In this document: piece by piece, positions 41,505 through 49,614 of the stretch
How the letters are laid out: the number at the start of each line of letters is the position of its first letter
Numbering within the stretch: position 1 is the first letter of the stretch
DNA from: DASZBR01 sp035943935
Lineage (GTDB): Bacteria > Pseudomonadota > Gammaproteobacteria > DASZBR01
Direction of reading: 5' to 3'
DNA length: 64,000 bases
NCBI GenBank assembly: GCA_035943935.1
Contig: DASZBR010000019.1
Coordinates: forward strand, 1 to 64,000
The notes under the pieces: model-generated
The model's database searches: none
What the model was told of the DNA's origin: nothing
What the model saw: only the letters and a program-made list of their open reading frames with translations
Program-made: the position numbers and the translations under genes

Positions 41505-43015
41505 ACATAACCTTGCGAATAAAAATATTGCTCGAGCGCATCGGGAGATGCTTGAGTCGTGACCAACGCAACATACGTGTCGGGCCGAAGTAAATACATT
41601 GCATTGCGGGTAAGACCCACTTTTTGATAACCCGGTTTCCATTCGATGACGTGGAGAGTAACGTGATGTTGCTCACACCACGCGCGAAGTTCCGAATTAA
41701 CTTCGCCGTAAACGTGCACTTGCCATCCAATACTATTATTTAATATCGTGTAATTATCGAAGCCTTGAGATCCCGTCCAGGGTAATCGGTCGCCTCCGCG
41801 CACGTTGCCCACCTTACCCTCACTCAGCGTACTGTTACGATAGTGCAACGTTATTTGCGAAACTGTTTTGAATAAAAATTCACGCACACCTTTGATTTTA
41901 TAGGCAAAACTTGCAATGGCCGGAACAATATACGTTTTAATAAAATTAGCCACTTTACCTTCAGTCGTGACTAATATAAATATCCGATCAGTTGTTGACA
42001 CTAACTTTCGGGCAAATGCTTGTCGCTCTATCGCATAACTGTTGAGGAGATTTATTGAAGCATGGCCTTTGATGACCTCTGCAAGTTTCCACGCCAAATT
42101 GTTAGCATCGAGAATACCCGTATTCATTCCTTGTCCACCCACGGGACTGTGAATATGCGCAGCATCACCCAATAAAAAAATACGACCACGTTGAAATTCG
42201 TCAGCAATTCGGTGATGAACATGATAGGTAGAAAACCAATTAACCGTATGAACATTTAATCCAAGATGTTTGATGACATCCTGGCCCACATCTTCGAATG
42301 TCAGAGTCTCAGCCTTTTCAGCACGTTCATCGCGAACAGTTCCAATGAGACGTCTTCGCCCTTCTTTTCCATATGAAAACACGAGTACAAAATCGCCACT
42401 ATCGAGTGCAACGTGAATTTCATCTTCTGGTTCCAAACCACTGGCTTGCACGTCCGCTACATAAAAAATGTGTTTGTACGTTCCGCCTTTAAATCCGGTG
42501 CCTAATTGTTGTCGTACTGTGGATCGCGCACCATCGCAACCCGCAAGAAATTGCGCTTGTAGTGTAGATTCAGTTCCATCCGGCAAACGCAAACGCGCGG
42601 TAACAAAATCTCCTTCGTCCTGAAAAGAAATCAATTCCGTTTTCCGTTCGACGGTGACACCCATTGTGGAAAGTTTCTCGACTAATAATTGTTCGTGCTG
42701 ATCTTGAGGATAAACCGTGACAAATGGATACGGAGTTAAGTCGGCACCTGCGACAGCAAACACAATTTTTGCACGACGCTTTCCGCGCGCCCACATATTT
42801 ATCGAAGGATTCTGATGTCCCGCAGAAACAACGGCTTCAGCAAGATCTAACTGACGATAAAGTTCTAATGTTCGAGCCTGCACAATCATGGCTCGTGATG
42901 TTTCGCCGGGACCAGCATCTTTATCAATGATACGAACTTTTATATTTTGTTTCGTCAACCACAAAGCCAAAGCAAGACCCGTGGGACCTGCACCTACAAT
43001 TAACACGCTATCCAT
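41501..43015 (-). CDS. FAD-dependent aromatic monooxygenase (PheA/TfdB type)
   Basis: The 504-residue protein has the three class A flavin monooxygenase motifs: MDSVLIVGAGPTGLALALWL (dinucleotide fold), LAGCDGARSTVRQQLG (DG motif, about 160) and RIFLLGDAAHIHSPVGGQGM (GD motif, about 280), and a thioredoxin-like C-terminal domain (about 400-504). Such enzymes hydroxylate phenols or polyketides with NAD(P)H and O2. Its bases look more GC-rich than the neighbours, consistent with transfer. It shares its stop with the TraA helicase start. A short palindrome lies 16 bases upstream of its ATG. Confidence 0.88.
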   Translation of the reverse strand: MDSVLIVGAGPTGLALALWLTKQNIKVRIIDKDAGPGETSRAMIVQARTLELYRQLDLAEAVVSAGHQNPSINMWARGKRRAKIVFAVAGADLTPYPFVTVYPQDQHEQLLVEKLSTMGVTVERKTELISFQDEGDFVTARLRLPDGTESTLQAQFLAGCDGARSTVRQQLGTGFKGGTYKHIFYVADVQASGLEPEDEIHVALDSGDFVLVFSYGKEGRRRLIGTVRDERAEKAETLTFEDVGQDVIKHLGLNVHTVNWFSTYHVHHRIADEFQRGRIFLLGDAAHIHSPVGGQGMNTGILDANNLAWKLAEVIKGHASINLLNSYAIERQAFARKLVSTTDRIFILVTTEGKVANFIKTYIVPAIASFAYKIKGVREFLFKTVSQITLHYRNSTLSEGKVGNVRGGDRLPWTGSQGFDNYTILNNSIGWQVHVYGEVNSELRAWCEQHHVTLHVIEWKPGYQKVGLTRNAMYLLRPDTYVALVTTQASPDALEQYFYSQGYV

Positions 43016-43030
43016 GTGTTACTCCTAAAT

Positions 43031-43045
43031 ACTATATAATATAGT
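43031..43045 (-). promoter_or_regulatory. Short operator-like palindrome
   Basis: ACTATATAATATAGT is a perfect 7-bp inverted repeat around a single A, 15 bases upstream of the monooxygenase start. It may be a repressor site or part of the promoter. Confidence 0.35.
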
Positions 43046-43052
43046 AAAAAAT

Positions 43053-43137
43053 GTAGCCCGGATGGAGTGCAACGAAATCCGGGATCACAAAAAAGCTATT
43101 AGTTTCCCGGATTCCGCTAAAGCTCCATCCGGGCTAC
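43053..43137. repeat. 85-bp palindromic repeat (REP/MITE-like)
   Basis: Outer arms GTAGCCCGGATGGAG (43053-43067) and complement (43123-43137) are perfect; inner arms CGAAATCCGGGA (43073-43084) and TCCCGGATTCCG (43105-43116) pair with one mismatch. The consensus GTAGCC-GGAT-GAG-CGAAATCC is shared with the core palindrome of the MITE at 1514-1600, so both belong to one repeat family. It lies between the monooxygenase and the GIY-YIG gene. Confidence 0.75.
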
Positions 43138-43237
43138 TTATTTTTTCACGTTTTTGATAATAATGAAGAACCGTGGTTTAATTTGCACTTTCATCTTCTC
43201 ACTTTAGTATTCCACTTAACGTAAGATTTTTTTAAAC

Positions 43238-43570
43238 ATGAAGATTCAGTCTTATTGGGTTTATATCCTGTATTGCAAAAATGACACTTATTATACTGGC
43301 TATACCATTAACATGCAGAAACGCTATCACTCTCATGTTAATGGTACGGGGAAATGCAAATATACGCGCAGCTTTAAACCCCTTCATATCGCGCAATGCT
43401 GGAAAATTCTGGGTGATAAATCCTTGGCAATGCAAATTGAGCGCCATATCAAAACGTTATCACGCGCTGAAAAAGAAAAGATTATCAAAGAGCCTTTATC
43501 TCTATCCGCTGATTCAAACATACAGGTAGTCTCGAAAGAAGAGTTTCAATTATTTCATGCTGAGGGATGA
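43238..43570 (+). CDS. GIY-YIG domain endonuclease (UPF0213/YhbQ-like)
   Basis: The 110-residue protein shows the domain hallmark as WVYILYCKNDTYYTGYTINM, the catalytic Arg in KRYHSHVNG and GKCKYTRSFKPL, and a QIERHIKTLSRAEKEKIIKE helix with the metal-binding Glu region. These small single-domain nucleases are widespread and their role is unclear; DNA repair or mobile-element ties have been suggested. Confidence 0.85.
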   Translation: MKIQSYWVYILYCKNDTYYTGYTINMQKRYHSHVNGTGKCKYTRSFKPLHIAQCWKILGDKSLAMQIERHIKTLSRAEKEKIIKEPLSLSADSNIQVVSKEEFQLFHAEG

Positions 43571-43586
43571 TTGGGGAGTAATGCCT

Positions 43587-43841
43587 CTACTTATCCACCG
43601 CCTCATAAAACTCACTTTTCGATACCCCGGCTTGTTTAATCATTGAGCGAATATTATTTGCACTGACCTCGCCTCTATGACAATCCAGTGTTACTTTAAA
43701 TAAATGGCCATTAACAATTTTTCGAAATTGCCGGTGGGAAGTTCCTTTATGTTTATCTTCTACAAAACCTAAATTACGAAGTGCGCGCTCTGCTAATCGA
43801 CAGGCGAGTGGTTTGAAACGATGAAAAAGAAGGTTACCCAT
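43587..43841 (-). CDS. HicA-family toxin
   Basis: The 84-residue protein contains LRNLGFVEDKHKGTSHRQFR, where the GTSH His matches the catalytic His of HicA mRNA interferases, and VTLDCHRGEVSANNIRSMIK, typical of its C-terminus. The N-terminal 15 residues are longer than usual. It lies 41 bases after a HicB-like gene. Confidence 0.8.
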   Translation of the reverse strand: MGNLLFHRFKPLACRLAERALRNLGFVEDKHKGTSHRQFRKIVNGHLFKVTLDCHRGEVSANNIRSMIKQAGVSKSEFYEAVDK

Positions 43842-43882
43842 AAATTTACCACTGTCTTATTATGAATTAAATTAAAAAACTT

Positions 43883-44221
43883 TTATTTGTGTAGCGTGCC
43901 TGAAACAGGCGATAAATGTTCTACAAATAAACGCGAACGAGCGTAATGCGTTATTTTGTGAAACTTAACTAAAACACTGGTGAGGTAATAACGGAACATG
44001 AAGATAAACGGAGCTTTACGAGGAACGAGATCATCAAAATATTTTTTATCTTTGGTAAACGCTTCAGCAAGATAATCATTAATAAAAACATGTAATTTAC
44101 TACGCGCTTCTTTTTGTGTATCACCTTGCGCAACAAGATTGAGATCAATACATACCGCTAACCACGAACCATCAGGCTCTTTTTGGAGATAACCACGCAG
44201 TTTTAGATCGCTTGGACGCAT
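43883..44221 (-). CDS. HicB-like antitoxin, truncated or divergent C-terminus
   Basis: From the ATG at 44221 the protein is 112 residues. LRGYLQKEPDGSWLAVCIDL and NLVAQGDTQKEARSKLHVFI are typical of HicB, which has a degraded RNase H fold that blocks HicA. The second half (FIFMFRYYLTSVLVKFHKIT onward) has no HTH or RHH, so promoter binding is doubtful. It is encoded before the toxin, an order seen in part of the family. A GTG at 44230 is an alternative start. Confidence 0.7.
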   Translation of the reverse strand: MRPSDLKLRGYLQKEPDGSWLAVCIDLNLVAQGDTQKEARSKLHVFINDYLAEAFTKDKKYFDDLVPRKAPFIFMFRYYLTSVLVKFHKITHYARSRLFVEHLSPVSGTLHK

Positions 44222-44252
44222 CCTATTCACCTCTTGTACGCATTATGATAAT

Positions 44253-44328
<76 letters not shown>

Positions 44329-44345
44329 ATATACTGGAAAGGCGG

Positions 44346-45455
44346 CTAGTCTAAACGGGCCATGCGGTTACGGTCAAGCAATTGCGCGGCAAACTGACTA
44401 AACTGTTTTTTCTCTAAACTTTCGCGAATTTTACTCATCAAAGTCTGATAATACCGAAGATTATGAATGGTATTTAGCTGTGCGCCCAACATCTCTTGGC
44501 ACTTATCTAAATGGTGCAAATACGCCCGTGTGAAGTTTTGGCAGGTATAACAGTCACAATTGGGATCCAACGGCTGAGTCGATTTTTTATGCGGGCTGTT
44601 TCTAATACGTACAACGCCCTCGCTGGTAAATAAATGCCCGTTGCGTGCATTTCGCGTGGGCATTACGCAGTCGAACATATCCACACCACGTAATACGCCT
44701 TCTATTAAATCATCAGGCGTGCCAACACCCATTAAATATCTGGGTTTATTTTCAGGCAATTGATGGCCAATATGATCTAATATTCTGAACATTTCATCTT
44801 TGGGTTCGCCGACAGATAATCCACCAATCGCATAGCCATCAAAGTCTATTTCAATTAATCCGGCTAAAGATTTTTCACGGAGATCTTCATACATGCCGCC
44901 TTGAATAATTCCAAATAACGCCGATGGATTTCCTTCGTGTGCAATTTTGCAACGCTTTGCCCAACGTAATGACATTTCCATAGAATCAGAAGCCACCTGA
45001 TACTCTGCAGGGTATGGCGTACATTCATCTAATACCATCACAATATCTGAGCCTAATGCGCGTTGCACTTCCATCGATTTTTCAGGTGATAAAAAAATCA
45101 TTTCACCATTTAATGGAGATTTAAAATGCACGCCCTCTTCTGTAATTTTTCGAATATCACCTAAACTGAATACTTGAAAACCACCAGAATCAGTAAGTAT
45201 GGGTCCTTGCCATTGCATAAAATCGTGTAAATCACCGTGTGCAGCAATAATTTCCGTACCCGGTCGTAACATTAAATGGTACGTATTACCTAAAATAATT
45301 TGCGCGCCAATTTCTTTTATATCTCTGGGCAGCATTGCTTTAACAGTACCGTATGTTCCCACTGGCATAAATGCGGGAGTTTCGACAACGCCGCGATCGA
45401 AAATTAGGCGTCCGCGACGCGAATGGTTTTCTGTATTTAACAATTCAAATTTCAT
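44346..45455 (-). CDS. tgt: Queuine tRNA-ribosyltransferase
   Basis: It exchanges guanine 34 for preQ1 in tRNAs with GUN anticodons, including tRNA-Asn encoded just downstream. Seen: ILTDSGGFQVFSLGDIRKIT with the catalytic Asp, YAIGGLSVGEPKDEM, MPTRNARNGHLFTSEG, and the zinc site DPNCDCYTCQNFTRAYLHHL with a His in TIHNLRYY. At 369 residues it is the usual length. Overlaps queA by 4 bases and is transcribed after it. Confidence 0.97.
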   Translation of the reverse strand: MKFELLNTENHSRRGRLIFDRGVVETPAFMPVGTYGTVKAMLPRDIKEIGAQIILGNTYHLMLRPGTEIIAAHGDLHDFMQWQGPILTDSGGFQVFSLGDIRKITEEGVHFKSPLNGEMIFLSPEKSMEVQRALGSDIVMVLDECTPYPAEYQVASDSMEMSLRWAKRCKIAHEGNPSALFGIIQGGMYEDLREKSLAGLIEIDFDGYAIGGLSVGEPKDEMFRILDHIGHQLPENKPRYLMGVGTPDDLIEGVLRGVDMFDCVMPTRNARNGHLFTSEGVVRIRNSPHKKSTQPLDPNCDCYTCQNFTRAYLHHLDKCQEMLGAQLNTIHNLRYYQTLMSKIRESLEKKQFSQFAAQLLDRNRMARLD

Positions 45456-46489
45456 AACTTACCCTCACCACCTTCGGCATAAATAATCATGGCATCACCA
45501 TAACTAAAAAATCGGTATTTATTTTCTACTGCAACTTTGTAAGCATTAAGCGTATTTTCATATCCACCCAACGCACAGACGAGCATTAACAACGTCGACT
45601 CCGGAAAATGGAAATTTGTAATTAACGCATCTACACAATCAAATTTATAACCCGGCCGAATAAATAATTTCGTTTCGCCAAAAAATGGCTTGTTTTTTGC
45701 GGATTCTAACACTCGGACACTGGTTGTTCCCACAGCAATAACTTTATTATTTCTTTTTTTAGTTTCTAATATTAAATTACAGCTTTCTTCGGATAACTCA
45801 GCATATTCTGAATGCATAATATGATCATCCAGATTATCCACTCTCACTGGCTGAAATGTGCCCGCGCCTACATGTAATGTTACATAAGTAATATTGATAC
45901 CCTTTTCAAGTATCTTAGCCAGTAGTGCTTCATCAAAATGCAATCCTGCCGTCGGCGCTGCAACGGATCCTAAATCTTTTGCATAGACTGTTTGATAGCG
46001 CTCGCGATCCAGCGCTTCATCTTCTCGGTCCATGTAGGGAGGTAATGGCATATGGCCATATTTAAATAAAATATCTTGAATGATTTCAGCGCCAGAAAAT
46101 TTCAATGTGAGTAATGGCCCATTATCGTCAGCAACTAAGGCTTTAATATTCTGTTCAAATATAATTTCAGAGCCGACTTTGGGTCGCTTACTCGCTCGGC
46201 AATGCGCTAAGACCGTATGGTCATCCAGGATTTTTTCGATGAGGATTTCGACTTTCCCACCCGACGGTTTTTCGCCAAATAACCTCGCTGCCATAACCCG
46301 AGTATTATTAAGAACCAACAGGTCGCCACTCTCCAAATAATCGAGAATATCCGGAAACATCCGGTGCTGGACTTGGCCAGTAACTGAATTGAGACACAAA
46401 AGCCGGCTTCCTGTCCGTTCGGGCGCGGGATAACGGGCGATCAGGGTCTTGGGTAAATCGAATGTAAAGTCTGTACGGTGCATGAACAT
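45452..46489 (-). CDS. queA: S-adenosylmethionine:tRNA ribosyltransferase-isomerase
   Basis: It converts preQ1 to epoxyqueuosine in tRNA, the step after Tgt. Seen: TDFTFDLPKTLIARYPAPER at the N-terminus, LLVLNNTRVMAARLFG, AAPTAGLHFDEALL, VTLHVGAGTFQPVR and LITNFHFPESTLLMLVCAL. Length 345 residues is normal. A second in-frame ATG two codons on (46483) is equally possible; no strong ribosome-binding site precedes either. First gene of queA-tgt. Confidence 0.96.
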   Translation of the reverse strand: MFMHRTDFTFDLPKTLIARYPAPERTGSRLLCLNSVTGQVQHRMFPDILDYLESGDLLVLNNTRVMAARLFGEKPSGGKVEILIEKILDDHTVLAHCRASKRPKVGSEIIFEQNIKALVADDNGPLLTLKFSGAEIIQDILFKYGHMPLPPYMDREDEALDRERYQTVYAKDLGSVAAPTAGLHFDEALLAKILEKGINITYVTLHVGAGTFQPVRVDNLDDHIMHSEYAELSEESCNLILETKKRNNKVIAVGTTSVRVLESAKNKPFFGETKLFIRPGYKFDCVDALITNFHFPESTLLMLVCALGGYENTLNAYKVAVENKYRFFSYGDAMIIYAEGGEGKL

Positions 46490-46549
46490 GGTTATAATTT
46501 ATGCTAAGCTAGTCGGGTTGTATTCCCACATTAACATAGGAGAGTAACG

Positions 46550-46807
46550 ATGTGTAACAAGATCTTTGGAGGAATAGTTGTTCTGGTAGCCATTGGTATG
46601 GCTCTGATGGTCAATTTTGTTTCAATCGATAACATTGACGGCGTTATGCGGGTTTTCAAGTTTTTTGATGCGATGATCCCTGTTCTTGCTGCCGGTGCGT
46701 TGATTAAGTTCCTGTTCTGGGGCAAAAAAGGCTGCTGCGGAAAATGCGGTCAAGAAAACTGCAAATGCTGTAGCAGATGTGGTAAAGAAAACTGCAGCTG
46801 TAAATAA
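46550..46807 (+). CDS. Small membrane protein with duplicated Cys-rich tail
   Basis: The 85-residue protein has two hydrophobic helices (about 5-25 and 40-57) and a C-terminal tail of 28 residues with ten Cys. The tail contains an approximate tandem repeat, CGKCGQENCKC and CSRCGKENCSC, preceded by WGKKGCC. This looks like a metal-binding or redox tail on a membrane anchor. AGGAGAG precedes the ATG. It begins 60 bases from the divergent queA start and lies 12 bases before the DUF2147 gene. No named family recognised. Confidence 0.75.
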   Translation: MCNKIFGGIVVLVAIGMALMVNFVSIDNIDGVMRVFKFFDAMIPVLAAGALIKFLFWGKKGCCGKCGQENCKCCSRCGKENCSCK

Positions 46808-46819
46808 GGGAATATTCGC

Positions 46820-47290
46820 ATGCTCGGGATCAAAAAAACCAGTCTTTTTGTACTGTTTTTCTTAGTCTTTAGTGTTCGTGCGTTCGCGGCGATTCCAAGC
46901 CCTGTGGGCAATTGGACCACCATCGACGACCTCACGCACAAGCCTCGTAGCGTTGTTAAACTTTGGATAGATTCTGAAGGTCATTTGACCGGAAAGATCA
47001 TAAAAATTGATTTTCGCCCCGGCGAAAACGCCAAAGATGTATGTAACAAATGCACGGATCCCGAACATCGAAACAAGCGTATTTTAGGTATGACAATCAT
47101 ATGGGGATTGTCGGAAGACAAATCAGATCCCCTGCGATGGACAAACGGTAAAATCCTCGACCCTGAAGATGGTCGAATTTACGGTTGCAACATAACAGTG
47201 TCACCCGACGGAAAAACAATCAACGCTCGCGGTTACCTGGGCGTTTCACTATTAGGCCGCAGTCAACTTTGGTTACGAGCACATTCATGA
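46820..47290 (+). CDS. DUF2147 secreted protein
   Basis: The 156-residue protein has a signal peptide (SLFVLFFLVFSVRAFA) followed by the DUF2147 pattern: SPVGNWTTIDDLTHKPRSVV, GHLTGKIIKID, GMTIIWGLSEDKSDPLRWTN with NGKILDPEDGRIYGC and a C-terminal GYLGVSLLGRSQLWLR. DUF2147 proteins are periplasmic beta-barrel lipocalin-like proteins of unclear role. Its stop overlaps the kdsA start (ATGA). Confidence 0.85.
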   Translation: MLGIKKTSLFVLFFLVFSVRAFAAIPSPVGNWTTIDDLTHKPRSVVKLWIDSEGHLTGKIIKIDFRPGENAKDVCNKCTDPEHRNKRILGMTIIWGLSEDKSDPLRWTNGKILDPEDGRIYGCNITVSPDGKTINARGYLGVSLLGRSQLWLRAHS

Positions 47291-48117
47291 AATTATGCGG
47301 TTTTGAAACTGATCTCAAAAAGCCCTTTTTTTTAATTGCAGGACCTTGTGTTGTCGAGTCTGAGCAATTAGCCATAGATACTGCCGGTACTCTAAAAGAG
47401 ATTACTGATAAATTAAACATTAATTTTATTTATAAATCCTCTTACGACAAAGCAAATAGATCTTCTCATACGAGCTTTCGCGGTTTAGGTGTTGAAAAGG
47501 GCCTGCAAATATTAGAGCTTGTTAAAAAACAATTTAAATTGCCCATACTCACCGACGTTCACGAAGACACGCCGTTTGATGAAGTGTCAAAAGTTGTTGA
47601 TGTATTACAAACTCCGGCATTTTTATGTCGCCAAACCAATTTTATTCAAAAAGCCTGCTCACAAGGATTGCCCGTTAATATTAAAAAAGGCCAGTTTTTA
47701 TCACCGTGGGAAATGAAAAATGTTGTTGAAAAAGCCAGAGCCACCGGCAATCAAAATATTATGGTCTGCGAACGCGGTGTTTCATTTGGTTATAACAATT
47801 TAGTGTCTGATATGCGTTCACTCGTTATCATGCGCGATACTGGTTGTCCTGTTGTATTTGATGCAACGCATTCGGTGCAATTACCCGGTGGCCAAGGAAC
47901 ATCAACCGGCGGACAACGTGAATTTATTCCGGTATTAGCACGCGCCGCCATGGCCGTCGGAATTTCAGGATTATTTATGGAAACACATCCGAATCCTGAA
48001 AAAGCCTTAAGTGATGGACCTAATTCGTGGCCATTATCCAAAATGAAAGCCCTCTTAGAAAATCTAAAAAAATTAGATGACATTACGAAAGAGGATTTAC
48101 TGCATGGCAGTGATTAA
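47287..48117 (+). CDS. kdsA: 3-deoxy-8-phosphooctulonate (KDO-8-P) synthase
   Basis: It condenses phosphoenolpyruvate with arabinose 5-phosphate for the inner core of lipopolysaccharide. Seen: FFLIAGPCVVESEQLAIDTA, YKSSYDKANRSSHTSFRGLG, PILTDVHEDT, AFLCRQTNFIQKACSQGLPV, VFDATHSVQLPGG and LFMETHPNPEKALSDGPNSW. I use the ATG at 47287 (276 residues), overlapping the DUF2147 stop; the longer frame to 47185 lies inside that gene. Overlaps eno by 14 bases. Confidence 0.96.
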   Translation: MKLCGFETDLKKPFFLIAGPCVVESEQLAIDTAGTLKEITDKLNINFIYKSSYDKANRSSHTSFRGLGVEKGLQILELVKKQFKLPILTDVHEDTPFDEVSKVVDVLQTPAFLCRQTNFIQKACSQGLPVNIKKGQFLSPWEMKNVVEKARATGNQNIMVCERGVSFGYNNLVSDMRSLVIMRDTGCPVVFDATHSVQLPGGQGTSTGGQREFIPVLARAAMAVGISGLFMETHPNPEKALSDGPNSWPLSKMKALLENLKKLDDITKEDLLHGSD

Positions 48118-49336
48118 AGAAATCCGCGCACGCGAAATTTTAGATTCGCGTGGCAATCCCACCGTTGAAGCGGATGTCATTCTCGATAACAATATAATGG
48201 GTCGTGCTGCAGTTCCTTCTGGTGCATCAACCGGTTCACGCGAAGCCTTAGAATTACGCGACAAAGATCCCGCACGTTATGCAGGTAAAGGCGTGTTAAT
48301 GGCCGTGAATAATATTAATACTGAAATTAATGCTACTCTCAAAAGTCACGTTGTTACAGAGCAATCCAAAATAGATAAATTATTAATTCAATTAGACGGC
48401 ACGCACAATAAATCTCGTTTAGGCGCAAATGCAATGTTGGGTGTTTCGATGGCCTGCGCAAGAGCGGCTGCGTTATCTGAACATATTCCCTTATATAAAT
48501 ATTTAAAAACCGCAGAATTTAAAATGCCCGTCCCGATGATGAACATTATTAATGGCGGCGCACATGCGGATAATAATATTGATATTCAAGAATTCATGAT
48601 TATTCCGACGGGTGCAGAATCTTTTTATGAAGCCTTACGAATGGGCGCAGAAGTATTTCACACCCTCAAAAAAATATTATCCCAAAAAGGGTTTAATACA
48701 AACGTCGGAGATGAAGGCGGTTTTGCGCCTAACCTGCCCTCCAACCAATCTGCTATAGAATTTATTTTAGAAGCCATAGAATTAGCAAGATATAAAGCCG
48801 GCAAAGATATTAATCTGGGATTAGATGTCGCCAGCTCGGAATTTTACAAAGATAATTTATATCACTTAAGCGGCGACAATAAAGTGTTAACCTCAGAATT
48901 ATTCACAGGCTACTTTGAAAATTTAGTCGCACAATATCCTATTATTTCTATCGAAGATGGGATGGCAGAAAATGATTGGGGTGGCTGGAAATACATGACT
49001 GAAAAATTAGGTCATAAAATTCAATTAGTCGGCGATGATCTTTTCGTGACCAATACCGAAATATTAAAAAAAGGTATTGATGAAAATATTGCCAATGCCA
49101 TATTAATTAAGCTTAATCAAATCGGCACATTAACAGAAACATTAGATGCTATTGCGATGGCCAAAAAAGCGAATTACGCGACAGTGATTTCGCATCGCTC
49201 CGGTGAAACCGAAGACAGTTTTATTGCAGACTTAGCTGTCGCAACCGGCGCAGGACAAATCAAAACAGGCTCATTGTGTCGTTCCGATCGTGTAGCAAAA
49301 TATAATCAGTTATTGCGCATTGAAGAGAATCTATGA
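48104..49336 (+). CDS. eno: Enolase
   Basis: It converts 2-phosphoglycerate to phosphoenolpyruvate and may be part of the RNA degradosome. Seen: IKEIRAREILDSRGNPTVEA at the N-terminus, NVGDEGGFAPNL, the metal ligands in SIEDGMAENDWGGW and LVGDDLFVTN, and the signature ILIKLNQIGTLTETLDAI followed by SHRSGETEDSFIADLAV. The ATG at 48104 has GAGGA ahead. At 410 residues it is about 20 shorter than E. coli enolase. Enolase makes the substrate used by KdsA. Overlaps ftsB by 4 bases. Confidence 0.97.
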   Translation: MAVIKEIRAREILDSRGNPTVEADVILDNNIMGRAAVPSGASTGSREALELRDKDPARYAGKGVLMAVNNINTEINATLKSHVVTEQSKIDKLLIQLDGTHNKSRLGANAMLGVSMACARAAALSEHIPLYKYLKTAEFKMPVPMMNIINGGAHADNNIDIQEFMIIPTGAESFYEALRMGAEVFHTLKKILSQKGFNTNVGDEGGFAPNLPSNQSAIEFILEAIELARYKAGKDINLGLDVASSEFYKDNLYHLSGDNKVLTSELFTGYFENLVAQYPIISIEDGMAENDWGGWKYMTEKLGHKIQLVGDDLFVTNTEILKKGIDENIANAILIKLNQIGTLTETLDAIAMAKKANYATVISHRSGETEDSFIADLAVATGAGQIKTGSLCRSDRVAKYNQLLRIEENL

Positions 49337-49614
49337 AAGTTTTGATTGCAGGTCTTGTCATTGTTTTAGCCTTTCTCCAATATGAGCTTTGGTTTTCCGA
49401 TAATGGTGTGCGTCAATATTTTGCATTGAAACATGCGGTAAATCTTCAAGAACAAGAAAATCTTGCACTGTTGCAACGGAATCATCAACTGACTTCTGAC
49501 ATTACCAACTTAAAACATGATCGCGAAGCAACCGAAGAACATGCGCGAAATGATTTGGGGATGGTAAAACCGGATGAAACATTTTATCAAATTGTTGGGC
49601 CGTCGAAAGCTTAA
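49333..49614 (+). CDS. ftsB: Cell division protein FtsB
   Basis: The 93-residue protein has one N-terminal membrane helix (about 3-20), then a coiled coil (LKHAVNLQEQENLALLQRNH, about 37-70) and the typical end EEHARNDLGMVKPDETFYQI. It joins FtsL and FtsQ at the septum to activate septal peptidoglycan synthesis. The eno-ftsB order is common in gammaproteobacteria. Its stop overlaps the convergent truA stop by 4 bases. Confidence 0.93.
   Translation: MKVLIAGLVIVLAFLQYELWFSDNGVRQYFALKHAVNLQEQENLALLQRNHQLTSDITNLKHDREATEEHARNDLGMVKPDETFYQIVGPSKA

Noticed and set aside
41505..41642. N-terminal extension of the TraA helicase frame to 41642
   Set aside because: The 46 extra residues are the monooxygenase C-terminus read in another frame. 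They show no TraA-like pattern, and the GTG at 41504 is the natural first start after the junction.
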